Positions 1 to 8,649 of a stretch of DNA of 64,000 bases are shown here, in pieces. This DNA comes from CAVUPF01 sp963803755 (GTDB lineage: Bacteria; Actinomycetota; Thermoleophilia; Solirubrobacterales; 70-9). The stretch lies in contig CAWDNP010000007.1 in assembly GCA_963803755.1 (NCBI GenBank), positions 1 through 64,000 of the forward strand, in the 5' to 3' direction. The notes under the pieces were generated by a model that made no database searches, was not told where the DNA came from, and saw only the letters and a list, made by a program, of their open reading frames with translations. The stretch's first letter is position 1. The number at the start of each line of letters is the position of its first letter. Position numbers and translations under genes: made by a program.

Positions 1-1
1 C

Positions 2-964
2 GTCCGCGACGAGGTGCGCGGGCTGCCGGTGATGCGGGCCGAGGTCGGCCCGCAGGGGGCACCGACCGTCGTCCTGCACGGACACCTCGACGTGGTCCCG
101 GGACGGCGGGGACAGTTCGACCCCCGGATCGAGGGTGACCGCCTCTATGGGCGCGGCTCCTATGACATGAAGGGTGCGCTGGCGGCGATGTTGCTGACCA
201 CCGCGACGATGCGCGACCAAGACCGTGTGCGGGTGCGGCTGGGGATCGTCGGCGACGAGGAGTCCGAGGAGGAGGCCGAGCGGGGCAGCGACTACCTGGT
301 CGACAGCGGCTTCGTCGGCGACTTCGCGATCACCGGCGAGCCGACCGACCTCCACATCGGGGTCGAGGCGAAGGGGGTGCTGGCCCTGAGGCTGGAGGTG
401 AGCGGCACAGCCGCTCACGGCGCGACGCCGTGGCTGGGCGACAACGCGGTGCTGAACGCGCTCGACGTTTTTCGCAGCATCGAGTCGCTACCGTTTGCCC
501 GGCACAGCTCCGAGCTGTTTGACCGCCCTTCGATCAACCTCGGCAGAATCTGGGGCGGGGACGCGCTCAACAAGGTGCCAGACCGATGTGTGATCGACGT
601 CGACATCCGCTACCTGCCAGACCAGGACCCGGCCGGTGTGCTGGAGGAGGTGCGCGGTCTGCCCGGCGCCGAGGTCGCGCCGCTCTTCACTCGTCCGCCA
701 GCCAGGGTAGACCGCGACTCCGCGGTCGTGCGCGCGCTGAGCGAGGCGGCGAGCGCCCATCACGAGGAGCCGATGAGCGTCGGGCGCGACGGCGCCTCCG
801 ACGCGGTCTCCTTCCTGCGGGTCGGGGTGCCGGCGGTCGAGTTCGGCCCGGTTGGGGCGGGCCACCACGGCCCCGAGGAGTGGGTTTCGGTCTCTTCTTT
901 GGAGGCCTACCGGCAGACGCTCGAGACCTTCCTTCGCGCCCTTCCCGACCGCAAGGGCGGCTGA
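2..964 (+). CDS. M20-family metallopeptidase (ArgE/DapE/CPG2-like), 5' truncated by window edge
   Basis: The reading frame is open from the first bases, so the true N-terminus lies upstream. About 320 residues are visible. They show the M20 zinc-site signature: HGHLD near the start, then YDMKGA, GDEES and a GEPTD segment, and a C-terminal FGPVGAGHHGPEEW with the last histidine ligand. The middle part has the lid/dimerisation domain typical of the family. Such enzymes hydrolyse amide bonds of small substrates (acetylornithine, succinyl-diaminopimelate, dipeptides). The sequence alone does not say which. It ends 7 bases before the start of the LCP gene, so the two may be cotranscribed. Confidence 0.85.
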   Translation, partial: VRDEVRGLPVMRAEVGPQGAPTVVLHGHLDVVPGRRGQFDPRIEGDRLYGRGSYDMKGALAAMLLTTATMRDQDRVRVRLGIVGDEESEEEAERGSDYLVDSGFVGDFAITGEPTDLHIGVEAKGVLALRLEVSGTAAHGATPWLGDNAVLNALDVFRSIESLPFARHSSELFDRPSINLGRIWGGDALNKVPDRCVIDVDIRYLPDQDPAGVLEEVRGLPGAEVAPLFTRPPARVDRDSAVVRALSEAASAHHEEPMSVGRDGASDAVSFLRVGVPAVEFGPVGAGHHGPEEWVSVSSLEAYRQTLETFLRALPDRKGG

Positions 965-971
965 GTCGCGG

Positions 972-2564
972 ATGATCGAGCCACTCTCAAAGAAGCCGCC
1001 GCCCGGCGGCGACCACGAGCCTCCGCCGAAGCCGAAGCCCTACTGGTGGCGCTTCACCCTCGCCTCGGTGGTGATCATCACCGCCACCGCCGCGGCGACC
1101 GCGGTCAGCGTCCTCCTCTACATCGGGAGCATCGCCAACGCGCTCTCCCACCACAACGTCTACGAAAAGAACAAACTCGCTCGCTACCTCTCCAAGGTCC
1201 ACGGCGGCGAACCCGAGACGATCCTCATCCTCGGCTCTGACAAACGAGCCAACCTGGGCGAAGAACGCGGGCGCTCGGACACGACGATCCTGGTGCGCCT
1301 TGACCCCGACCACAACCTGATCACGGTGATGTCGATACCCCGCGACCTCAAGGTCGATATCCCCGGCTTCGGGGTCGAAAAGTTCAACGCCGCCTACAGT
1401 GACGGCGGGCCGAAGCTGACCCTGCGCCTGGTCAAGGAACTGACCGGCCTGGGGGTAAACCACGTCGTCAACGTCGACTTCCTCGGCTTCGTGCGTGCGG
1501 TCAACGCGATCGGCTGCGTCTACACCGACGTCGACCGCCGCTACTACCACTCCAACCTGGGCGTTCCGCCAGCCGAACAGTATTCGGAAATCAACATCCA
1601 GCCCGGCTATCAGCGGTTGTGTGGCCAAAAGGCGCTCGAGTTCGTGCGCTATCGCCACACCGACACCGACCTGGTCCGCTCGGCCCGCCAGCAGGCGTTC
1701 CTGAGCGCAGCCCGCCAGCAGGTGCCGATCTCCCAGCTCGTCCTCGGCCAGAACAACCTGATCGACATCTTCACCAAATACACCACCTCAGACATCAGCA
1801 ACGCCGAATCGATGCTCCAGGTGCTGAAACTGTTCATCGCCTCGCGCAACGCGGAGGTCAAACAGATCCACTTCCCAGCGATCCTCGGCCCGAGCTACGT
1901 CTACGCCTCAGAGAGCGCGATCCACGGCGCCGCCCAACAGTTCCTGGGGACCTCCAGCGGCGTGCCTCACAGCATCCTCGCTCAGGAAGGCAGCGGCGGT
2001 GGGGCGAAGAAGAAGAAGAAGAAGGCAGGCGCGCACGCCGCCAAGCCGAAGCCCTCGGGCGGCGACGGCCTGGTGCCCGCCCCCGAAGGCGGCAAGCTCG
2101 AGGCCGATGCGGTCGCCCGCAAGGCCGGCGCCTTCCCGGTCTTTTACCCGACTCGTCTGCCGGTAGGGGCCGAATACGTGTCCGACTCGATCGAAGAACA
2201 CGTGAAGAACCCCCGCGTGTACCACCTCCTGGACACCGGAGGCAAGAGTCACGAGGCATACCGGATGGTGGCCGAGTTCGGGCCGGAATTTGAAATTCAC
2301 TACTTCGGGTTGCAGGGGATCCGGGGCTGGTCCAACCCGCCGATCCTCAGCAACCCCAGCGTGACCGAGACGCTCGATGGCCGCGAATATGAGATCTACA
2401 CCAACGGCGGTAGGGTCAAAATGGTCGCCTGGCATCGAGGCGGGAACACCTACTGGATCTCCAATAGCCTCCTGGACTCGCTGAGCAACGAGCAGATGGT
2501 CGGTATGGCGCGCTCGGTGAGCGTGATCGTCCCGAAGTCGAAGCGAGTGAGGAGGAGGGGATGA
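972..2564 (+). CDS. LCP (LytR-CpsA-Psr) family protein, cell-wall glycopolymer ligase
   Basis: A 530-residue protein when started at the ATG at 972. The same frame is open further upstream but overlaps the peptidase gene. A proline-rich cytoplasmic N-terminus precedes one membrane helix (about residues 28-50). The extracellular LCP domain follows with ILGSDKR, RSDTTILV, MSIPRDLKV and EFVRYRHTDTDLVRSARQQ, the arginine/aspartate motifs that bind polyprenyl-pyrophosphate substrates. After a lysine run and low-complexity linker (about residues 335-365) there is an extra C-terminal domain of about 165 residues that I do not recognise. LCP proteins attach wall polysaccharides to peptidoglycan, which fits the sugar-nucleotide genes that follow. 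Its stop overlaps the next start (ATGA). Confidence 0.85.
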   Translation: MIEPLSKKPPPGGDHEPPPKPKPYWWRFTLASVVIITATAAATAVSVLLYIGSIANALSHHNVYEKNKLARYLSKVHGGEPETILILGSDKRANLGEERGRSDTTILVRLDPDHNLITVMSIPRDLKVDIPGFGVEKFNAAYSDGGPKLTLRLVKELTGLGVNHVVNVDFLGFVRAVNAIGCVYTDVDRRYYHSNLGVPPAEQYSEINIQPGYQRLCGQKALEFVRYRHTDTDLVRSARQQAFLSAARQQVPISQLVLGQNNLIDIFTKYTTSDISNAESMLQVLKLFIASRNAEVKQIHFPAILGPSYVYASESAIHGAAQQFLGTSSGVPHSILAQEGSGGGAKKKKKKAGAHAAKPKPSGGDGLVPAPEGGKLEADAVARKAGAFPVFYPTRLPVGAEYVSDSIEEHVKNPRVYHLLDTGGKSHEAYRMVAEFGPEFEIHYFGLQGIRGWSNPPILSNPSVTETLDGREYEIYTNGGRVKMVAWHRGGNTYWISNSLLDSLSNEQMVGMARSVSVIVPKSKRVRRRG

Positions 2565-3874
2565 CGAGCGAAAAGGAGCCGATCGGCGTGATCGGGGTCG
2601 GCTGGGTGGGCCTGGTGACGGCGGCCTGCTTCGCCGAGCTCGGTCACCGCGTCCTCGCGCGGGACATCGTGGCGGCCAAAGTCGCGGCGCTCTCGCGCGG
2701 CGAGACGACGATCCACGAGCCGAGCCTCGATGAGCTGCTGCGCCGCAATGGCGAGCGGCTCAAGTTCACCACCGAGATGTCGGACGTGCTGGGGGCGGCT
2801 CGCATCCTCTTCGTATGCGTGGACACTCCGCCGACCTACTCCGGGGATGCCGACCTCGGACGTGTGATGTCTGTGGTCGATGAGCTGCGGGGGGATTCCA
2901 CTCATGCGCTGGTGATGAAGTCGACGGTCCCGGTCGGCACGGGCCGCAAGATCCAGCGAGAGTTGAGCGATACCGCCTATGCGTCCTGTCCTGAGTTCCT
3001 CAAGGAGGGTTCGGCAGTTGAGGACTTCATGAACCCCGACCGGGTGGTGATCGGCATCGATCCCGGAAACGAGTGGGCGGCCAAGGCGGTCGAGGAGATC
3101 TACGCTCCGCTTCAAGGGGAGCTGGTTCGCACCGACGTCTCCAGCGCCGAGATGATCAAGCTGGCATCCAACACGTTCCTCGCCACCAAGATCTCTTTCA
3201 TCAATGAGATCGCCAACGTCTGCGAGGAGGTTGGGGCTGATGTCTCTGAGGTAGCTCGGGGCATGGGGCTGGATGACCGAATCGGACCGAAGTTCCTAAA
3301 GGCGGGTCTGGGCTTCGGGGGCAGCTGCTTTGGAAAGGATGTTTCCGCCCTACGCAAGCTCGCTGCCAATACCGGCTACCACTTCCAACTCCTCAATGCC
3401 GTCGTCGAGGTCAACGAGCTTCAAAAGCGACGCGTCGTTCACAAGCTCCGCGAGCATCTCGGCTCGCTGGTCGGCAGGCGGGTCGCGCTGCTGGGTCTCT
3501 CGTTTAAGCCCAACACCGACGACATGCGAGACGCCGCGAGCCTGGTTCTCGCCGCTCGCCTGGAGGGGGAGGGGGTCGAGGTAGCGGCCTATGACCCTGT
3601 GGCAGAGCAGCGGGCAGCGGAATTGCTGCCTGCGGTTGAGATGTCCCCCTCGGCCCTTGGCGCGCTTGACGGCGCCGACGCCGCGGTGCTCGTGACCGAG
3701 TGGCCCGAGTTCGCCGAGCTGGACTGGGCCGAGGTGGCCCGGCGCATGGCCCGTCCGCTGATCGTCGACGGCCGCAACTTCCTCGACGCCAAGGCACTGC
3801 GTGGCGCCGGCATCGAGTACGAGGGGATCGGGAGGGCCGGCCAGGGCTCGCCCTCCTCGACTACGGCAGACTGA
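2561..3874 (+). CDS. UDP-glucose/GDP-mannose dehydrogenase family (UDP-glucose 6-dehydrogenase-like)
   Basis: 437 residues. The N-terminal Rossmann motif GVGWVGLVTAACFAELGH binds NAD. The central region has CPEFLKEGSAVEDFMNPDRV and the catalytic-cysteine loop GLGFGGSCFGKD at about residues 246-257. The C-terminal UDP-binding domain has LGLSFKPNTDDMRDA. The family oxidises a nucleotide sugar twice at C6 to make a uronic acid for surface polysaccharide. Substrate (UDP-glucose, GDP-mannose or an N-acetyl sugar) is not decided by these motifs. Start ATG overlaps the LCP stop by four bases, indicating translational coupling, and the following nucleotidyltransferase starts 5 bases after its stop. 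Confidence 0.9.
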   Translation: MTSEKEPIGVIGVGWVGLVTAACFAELGHRVLARDIVAAKVAALSRGETTIHEPSLDELLRRNGERLKFTTEMSDVLGAARILFVCVDTPPTYSGDADLGRVMSVVDELRGDSTHALVMKSTVPVGTGRKIQRELSDTAYASCPEFLKEGSAVEDFMNPDRVVIGIDPGNEWAAKAVEEIYAPLQGELVRTDVSSAEMIKLASNTFLATKISFINEIANVCEEVGADVSEVARGMGLDDRIGPKFLKAGLGFGGSCFGKDVSALRKLAANTGYHFQLLNAVVEVNELQKRRVVHKLREHLGSLVGRRVALLGLSFKPNTDDMRDAASLVLAARLEGEGVEVAAYDPVAEQRAAELLPAVEMSPSALGALDGADAAVLVTEWPEFAELDWAEVARRMARPLIVDGRNFLDAKALRGAGIEYEGIGRAGQGSPSSTTAD

Positions 3875-3879
3875 CGCCG

Positions 3880-4860
3880 ATGCAGGCGATCGTCCTAGTC
3901 GGCGGCGAGGGAACGCGGCTGCGGCCGCTCACCCTCTCGGTGCCGAAGCCGGCACTGACACTGGTCGACCGTCCCTTCCTCGCCTACATGGTCGAGTGGC
4001 TGGCGGGGCACGGGGTGAGCGAAGTCGTGCTCGCATGCGGGTTCCTGCCCGACGTGCTGCGCGAGGCGCTTGGCGACGGCGAGGGGGAGGGGGTGCGCAT
4101 CCGCTACGTCGTCGAGCCCGAGGCCCGCGGCACCGCCGGTGCCATCCGCTTCGCCGCCGAGCGGCTCGGCGAGGACCTCGAAAATCGCTTCCTGGCGCTG
4201 AACGGTGACGTCCTCACCGACCTCGACCTGACTGCGCTGCTGCGCGCACACTCCGAGCGCGGGGCGCGGGCGACGCTCGGCCTGTACCCGGTCGAGGACT
4301 CCTCCGCCTATGGGCTGGTCAGCACCGGGCTGGAGGGCGAGGTGCTGGAGTTCTTGGAGAAGACCGGAGAGGCAGCGCCGGGGGAGATCAACGCCGGGAT
4401 GTACGTGCTGGAGCGCTCGGTGCTCGACTTGATCCCGGCCGGGCGCGAGGTCTCGATCGAGCGCGAAGTGTTCCCGCGCCTGGTAGGGGACGGCCTGCAC
4501 GGGCTGCGGCTTAACGGCTACTGGATGGACATCGGGACGCCGGATCGCTACCTGCAGGCGAGCTGGGACATCCTCGAGAGGCGGGTGGAGACGCAGGTGG
4601 AGCCGACCGCGCCCGGCTTGCTCGTCGATGCCGGTGCGACGGTGGTCGAGGGCGCGACCGTGGGACCGCGCGCCGTTCTCGGGCCGGCGTGCCGGGTGGA
4701 GGCAAAGGCGGAGGTCCGCGACTCGGTGCTGCTCGAAGGCTGCACGGTGGGCGAGGGGGCTCGGGTGAGGGGCTCGATCCTCTCCTCCGGCGTCGAGGTC
4801 GCCCCCGGCGCCGAGCTCGAAGGCGCGGTGGTTGGCGCGCGTGAGAAAGTTCCGGCCTGA
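3880..4860 (+). CDS. Sugar-phosphate nucleotidyltransferase (mannose-1-phosphate guanylyltransferase-like)
   Basis: 326 residues from ATG 3880, chosen because the family N-terminus (VLVGGEGTRLRPLT, the nucleotide-binding loop) begins four residues in. An upstream in-frame extension overlaps the dehydrogenase and is not credible. LNGDVLTDLDL carries the metal-binding aspartate and GYWMDIGTPDRYL is the sugar-binding region. The C-terminal 80 residues are hexapeptide-like repeats (left-handed beta helix). It transfers NMP to a sugar-1-phosphate to make an activated sugar. It ends in TGATG overlapping the SIS gene, so this is an operon with its neighbours. GDP-mannose formation is plausible but dTDP- or UDP-glucose cannot be excluded. 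Confidence 0.85.
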   Translation: MQAIVLVGGEGTRLRPLTLSVPKPALTLVDRPFLAYMVEWLAGHGVSEVVLACGFLPDVLREALGDGEGEGVRIRYVVEPEARGTAGAIRFAAERLGEDLENRFLALNGDVLTDLDLTALLRAHSERGARATLGLYPVEDSSAYGLVSTGLEGEVLEFLEKTGEAAPGEINAGMYVLERSVLDLIPAGREVSIEREVFPRLVGDGLHGLRLNGYWMDIGTPDRYLQASWDILERRVETQVEPTAPGLLVDAGATVVEGATVGPRAVLGPACRVEAKAEVRDSVLLEGCTVGEGARVRGSILSSGVEVAPGAELEGAVVGAREKVPA

Positions 4861-5849
4861 TGCTCGAAGACGTCCTCGCCATCCCCGACCACCTGCGCGA
4901 CGCGCTGTGGCGCGTCGAATCGGCGCGCCTGGAGTCAGCTGATGCGGCCGGGCTGATGGTCTGCGGGATGGGCGGCTCGGCGATCGGCGGCGACCTCGCC
5001 GCGGCTGTGCTGGGCGACCGCCTCATCCGGCCGCTGCTCACGGTCAGGGGATATGAGCTCCCCTCCTGGGCGAGGCCGGAGTGGGCCGTGCTGTGCTCCA
5101 GCTACTCGGGCAACACGGAGGAGACGCTCGGCTGCTTCGCCGCCGCCGGGACCCTCGGTGCCAGGCGCATCGTCGCCGCCACCGGCGGCGCCCTGGTCGA
5201 GAGCGCGCGTGAGGCGGGCGTGCCGGTGATCGGCCTGCCGGGGCTCCTCCCGGCTCCTCGCACCGCGGTCGCCTACGTGTTTACCGCCGCCGCTGAGGTT
5301 GCTGCGCTGAGCGGCGTCGCGCCGAGCCTCCACACCGAGATCGACGCAGCCGCCGCCTTCTTGGAGCAGCAGGCCGATGACCTCCAGGCCCGCGCCGCGG
5401 AGATCGGCGCTCGCCTTGACGGCTCGATCCCCGTCGTCTACGGCGCCGAGTTGACCGCGCCGATCGCCCGCCGTTGGAAGACCCAGATAAACGAGAACGC
5501 GAAGCTCCCCACCTTCTACTCGGAGCTGCCCGAGGCCGACCACAACGAGATCTGCGGCTGGGAGGGCGCCGACGTGAGCGGCGCCAAGCTATCCGCCGTC
5601 TTGCTTGAGGACGCCGATCAGCACCCGCGCGAGCGGCGGCGCTTCGAGCTGACCGCGGAGGCGATCGCCGATCAGGGAGCCGAGGTCATCCGGATAGAGA
5701 CCGAGGGCGATTCGCGCACCGCCCGGCTGCTCTGGGCGACGACGCTCGGCGACCTCGTCTCGCTGCGGCTCGCCGAATCCCAAGGCGTCGATCCCCTCCC
5801 GGTCGAGGCGATCGAGCGCTTCAAGGCCGCCTTGGGACAGCCAGCGTAG
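4860..5849 (+). CDS. SIS-domain bifunctional phosphoglucose/phosphomannose isomerase-like protein
   Basis: 329 residues with two SIS domains. The first has VCGMGGSAIGGDLAA and CSSYSGNTEET, the second has YGAELTAPIARRWKTQINENAK. LPEADHNEICGWE carries the glutamate/histidine pair typical of the archaeal/actinobacterial bifunctional PGI/PMI family. It interconverts fructose-6-phosphate with glucose-6-phosphate and/or mannose-6-phosphate, feeding the nucleotidyltransferase encoded just upstream (TGATG overlap). The C-terminus (QGVDPLPVEAIERFKAAL) is the usual end of this family, so the gene is complete. Confidence 0.88.
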   Translation: MLEDVLAIPDHLRDALWRVESARLESADAAGLMVCGMGGSAIGGDLAAAVLGDRLIRPLLTVRGYELPSWARPEWAVLCSSYSGNTEETLGCFAAAGTLGARRIVAATGGALVESAREAGVPVIGLPGLLPAPRTAVAYVFTAAAEVAALSGVAPSLHTEIDAAAAFLEQQADDLQARAAEIGARLDGSIPVVYGAELTAPIARRWKTQINENAKLPTFYSELPEADHNEICGWEGADVSGAKLSAVLLEDADQHPRERRRFELTAEAIADQGAEVIRIETEGDSRTARLLWATTLGDLVSLRLAESQGVDPLPVEAIERFKAALGQPA

Positions 5850-5894
5850 GTCCTACGTATCCTTCGCCGGGTCCCGACCACACGAAAGGAACCG

Positions 5895-7166
5895 ATGGCA
5901 ACCGCCGCCTCCAACTACGACATCGCCGACATCGCGCTGGCCGACGCCGGCCAGAAGCGGATCGAGTGGGCAGATCGCCAGATGCCTGTCCTCACTCAGA
6001 TCCGCGAGCGCTTTGAGCGCGAGAAGCCTCTTGAGGGACTGCGGATGGCCTGCTGCCTGCACGTCACCACAGAGACGGCGAACCTGGTCCGCACCCTGAT
6101 GGCCGGCGGGGCCGACGTGGCGCTGTGCGCCTCAAACCCCCTCTCCACTCAGGATGAGACCGCGGCGGCGTTGGTCGACCGCTATGGGGCCGAGGTCCAC
6201 GCGATCAACGGCGAGGACAACGAGACCTACTACCGCCACATCGAGACCGCAGTCGACAAGCACCCCCACATCACCATGGACGATGGCGCCGACGTGATCA
6301 GCGTCTTGCACGGCGAGCGCCCCGAGCAGCTCTCCGAGGTGCTCGGCGGCACCGAGGAGACGACCACCGGCGTGATCCGCCTGAAGGCGCTGGAGGCGGA
6401 GGGCAAGCTCGGCTTTCCGATCATCGCCGTCAACGACGCCGACACCAAGCACTTCTTCGACAACCGCTACGGGACCGGGCAGTCGACCCTCGACGGCGTG
6501 ATCCGCGCCACCAACGTGCTGATCGCCGGCCTCAGGGTGGTGGTGATCGGCTACGGGTGGTGCGGCAAGGGCGTGGCGATGCGGGCCAAGGGCCACGGCG
6601 CCCACGTGATCGTCTGCGAGATCGACCCGCTGCGGGCGTTGGAGGCGGTGATGGACGGCTTCGACGTGATGCCCGGGGTCGAGGCCGCCCGCGAGGGTGA
6701 CGTCTTCATCTCGGTGACCGGCAACCGCGACGCGATCGCCGGCGAGATGTTCGACGTGATGAAGAGCGGCGCGATCGTCTGCAACTCCGGTCACTTCGAC
6801 GTCGAGATCAACAAGGGCGACCTCGACGCGCTGACCGAGTCGACCTATGAGGCGCGGCCGCTGGTCGAGGGCCACCGGTTAAAAGACGGGCGCGAGATAT
6901 TCCTGCTCGCCGAGGGGCGCCTGGTCAACCTGGCCACCGCCGAGGGCCATCCGGCGGCGGTGATGGACATGAGCTTTGCCAACCAGGCGCTCGCCGCTGA
7001 GTACGTGGCGAAGAACCACGACACGCTGGAGACCAGGGTCCACTCGGTCCCCCGCGAGATCGACCAGGAGATCGCCCGCCTCAAGCTGGAGTCCAAGGGC
7101 GTCAGGATCGACAGCCTCACTGAGATCCAGTCGAAGTACCTGGCCTCATGGGACCAGGGCACCTGA
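5895..7166 (+). CDS. ahcY: Adenosylhomocysteinase (S-adenosyl-L-homocysteine hydrolase), short form
   Basis: 423 residues, ATG preceded by GAAAGGAACCG as ribosome-binding site. It splits S-adenosylhomocysteine into adenosine and homocysteine using bound NAD, removing the product inhibitor of methyltransferases. Seen: the CLHVTTETANLVRTL substrate segment, ALCASNPLSTQD, FDNRYGTGQST and the NAD-binding GYGWCGKGVAMRAKG. The length and the end (YLASWDQGT) show it lacks the internal insertion and the DHYRY-type tail of the long bacterial/eukaryotic enzyme, so it is the archaeal/Thermotoga-like short class. It is placed between sugar-activation genes; a functional link is not evident. Confidence 0.95.
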   Translation: MATAASNYDIADIALADAGQKRIEWADRQMPVLTQIRERFEREKPLEGLRMACCLHVTTETANLVRTLMAGGADVALCASNPLSTQDETAAALVDRYGAEVHAINGEDNETYYRHIETAVDKHPHITMDDGADVISVLHGERPEQLSEVLGGTEETTTGVIRLKALEAEGKLGFPIIAVNDADTKHFFDNRYGTGQSTLDGVIRATNVLIAGLRVVVIGYGWCGKGVAMRAKGHGAHVIVCEIDPLRALEAVMDGFDVMPGVEAAREGDVFISVTGNRDAIAGEMFDVMKSGAIVCNSGHFDVEINKGDLDALTESTYEARPLVEGHRLKDGREIFLLAEGRLVNLATAEGHPAAVMDMSFANQALAAEYVAKNHDTLETRVHSVPREIDQEIARLKLESKGVRIDSLTEIQSKYLASWDQGT

Positions 7167-7186
7167 TCTCCGCTTAGGCGGTCGTG

Positions 7187-8194
7187 ATGCGGGCCATGGT
7201 CTTAGCTGCGGGATTGGGAACCCGGCTGCGACCGATCACATACGAGATGCCGAAGCCGATGGTGCCGGTCTTAAACCGGCCGGTGATGGAGCACATCGTG
7301 GAACTGCTCGCCCGCCACGGCTTCACCGAGACGATCGCCAACCTGCACTGGTTCCCGGAGCTGATCGAAGCCCACTTCGGTGAGGGCACAGACTTCGGGG
7401 TCGAGCTCTCCTACAGCTACGAGGAGCGACTGCTCGGCACCTCGGGAGGCGTGCGAAACGCGGCGGAGTTCCTCGGTGACTCCTTCCTGGTCATCTCCGG
7501 TGACGCCCTCACCGACATCGACCTCGGCGCGATGCGAGCTTTCCACTCCTCCCATGACGGAGTCGCGACCCTGGCGACAAAGCGGGTCGAGGACACCAGC
7601 CAGTTCGGGGTCGCGATCACCGGCGCCGACGGTCGCATCCAGGGCTTCCAAGAGAAGCCCGACCCGGCCGAGGCCCTCTCCGACCTCGCCAACTGCGGCA
7701 TCTACATGTTCCGCTCGGAGGTCTTTGACTTCTTCCCACAACCGGGGGCGAGCAAGGCATCGGGGCCGGAGGACCCGCCGGGGTTCGCCGACTGGGCGAT
7801 GGACGTCTTCCCGGCGCTGCTGGCGGACGACGTGCCGTTTTACTCGCACGAGGTGACGGCCTACTGGAACGACATCGGCAACCTCGACGAGCTGCGCCAG
7901 GGCAACCTCGACGCGCTGCGCGGGGCGGTCGTGGTCGATCCTGGGGCCCCGGAGGTCACGGAGGGAGTCCGTGCCAGAGGCCCGCTCGGCGACACCGAGA
8001 TCGAGCCGCCGGTGCTGATCGGCGCCGGGGTCGAGCTGGGGGAGGGAGTGTGCATCGAGGGCCCGGCGATCCTCGGCGACGGCTGTCGAATCGGTGACGG
8101 TGCCCGCATTCGCGACTCGCTCCTGCTGAAAGGCACCGAGCTGGCCCCGGGGACGTTCCTGATCGGCGCCATCGCGGGTCGCGTACGCGGGTAA
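7187..8194 (+). CDS. NDP-sugar nucleotidyltransferase with C-terminal beta-helix
   Basis: 335 residues. A second nucleotidyltransferase, paralogous to the one at 3880. The N-terminus reads MRAMVLAAGLGTRLRPITYEMPKPMVP, the GMP/glucose-1-phosphate transferase nucleotide loop. ISGDALTDIDL is the metal site, YWNDIGNLDELRQGN the sugar-binding segment, and the last 90 residues have hexapeptide-type repeats. GTG 7184 is immediately adjacent and could equally be used. It may make a second activated sugar for envelope polymers. It starts 20 bases after ahcY. Confidence 0.82.
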   Translation: MRAMVLAAGLGTRLRPITYEMPKPMVPVLNRPVMEHIVELLARHGFTETIANLHWFPELIEAHFGEGTDFGVELSYSYEERLLGTSGGVRNAAEFLGDSFLVISGDALTDIDLGAMRAFHSSHDGVATLATKRVEDTSQFGVAITGADGRIQGFQEKPDPAEALSDLANCGIYMFRSEVFDFFPQPGASKASGPEDPPGFADWAMDVFPALLADDVPFYSHEVTAYWNDIGNLDELRQGNLDALRGAVVVDPGAPEVTEGVRARGPLGDTEIEPPVLIGAGVELGEGVCIEGPAILGDGCRIGDGARIRDSLLLKGTELAPGTFLIGAIAGRVRG

Positions 8195-8280
8195 CCAGGG
8201 TTCTGGTCGTTTCTCACAAGAACGTTTGCCGGGCGCCTCTGAGGGGCGTAGCATCGGGGCACAGACCCGAAGGAGGCAGC

Positions 8281-8628
8281 ATGCGAATCGAGATCCGTGG
8301 TCGCAACGTCGAAGTCACCGACGAGTTGCGAGAGCATGTGCTGAAGCGATTCCGCCGGGTAGGCATGCAGGTCTCGGAGCTGGCCACTCTCGACATCGAG
8401 ATCTCCGAGGAGCGCAATCCCTCAATTGCCGAGAGCCAGGTGGCCGAGGCCACCCTTCGGCTCAAGGGCGTGACCCTGAGAGCTCGAGAGGCCTCCGCGG
8501 AGATGCCCCACACGATCCACGAGCTGGCGGAGGACATCCGCCGCCAGGTGAAGAAGCACCGCGAGCTTCGCCGCAAGCGCGCGCTGACCCGTCGCGCCGT
8601 CGGCCGCATGCGCGGACGTATCGCCTGA
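8281..8628 (+). CDS. hpf: Ribosome hibernation promoting factor / RaiA family, short form
   Basis: 115 residues with a clear GGAGG ribosome-binding site. The fold signature is present: MRIEIRGRNVEVTDELREHV at the start, then SEERNPSIAESQVAEATLRLKG and a basic C-terminal helix rich in Arg and Lys. The protein binds the 30S decoding centre and stabilises inactive ribosomes in stationary phase. It lacks the C-terminal dimerisation domain of the long HPF class. hpf immediately before secA and prfB is a widely conserved order, so hpf and secA were probably cotranscribed before an IS landed between them. Confidence 0.85.
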   Translation: MRIEIRGRNVEVTDELREHVLKRFRRVGMQVSELATLDIEISEERNPSIAESQVAEATLRLKGVTLRAREASAEMPHTIHELAEDIRRQVKKHRELRRKRALTRRAVGRMRGRIA

Positions 8629-8642
8629 GTCCCACCCACCGC

Positions 8643-8649
8643 TAACCTA
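8643..8649. repeat. Left target-site duplication TAACCTA
   Basis: TAACCTA flanks the left inverted repeat and is repeated exactly at 10252-10258 outside the right inverted repeat. Both copies intact suggests a fairly recent insertion with no later rearrangement. Confidence 0.75.

Noticed and set aside
5850..5894. Possible S-adenosylhomocysteine riboswitch before ahcY
   Set aside because: The spacer is only 45 bases and shows no conserved SAH-riboswitch core; a plain ribosome-binding site explains it.
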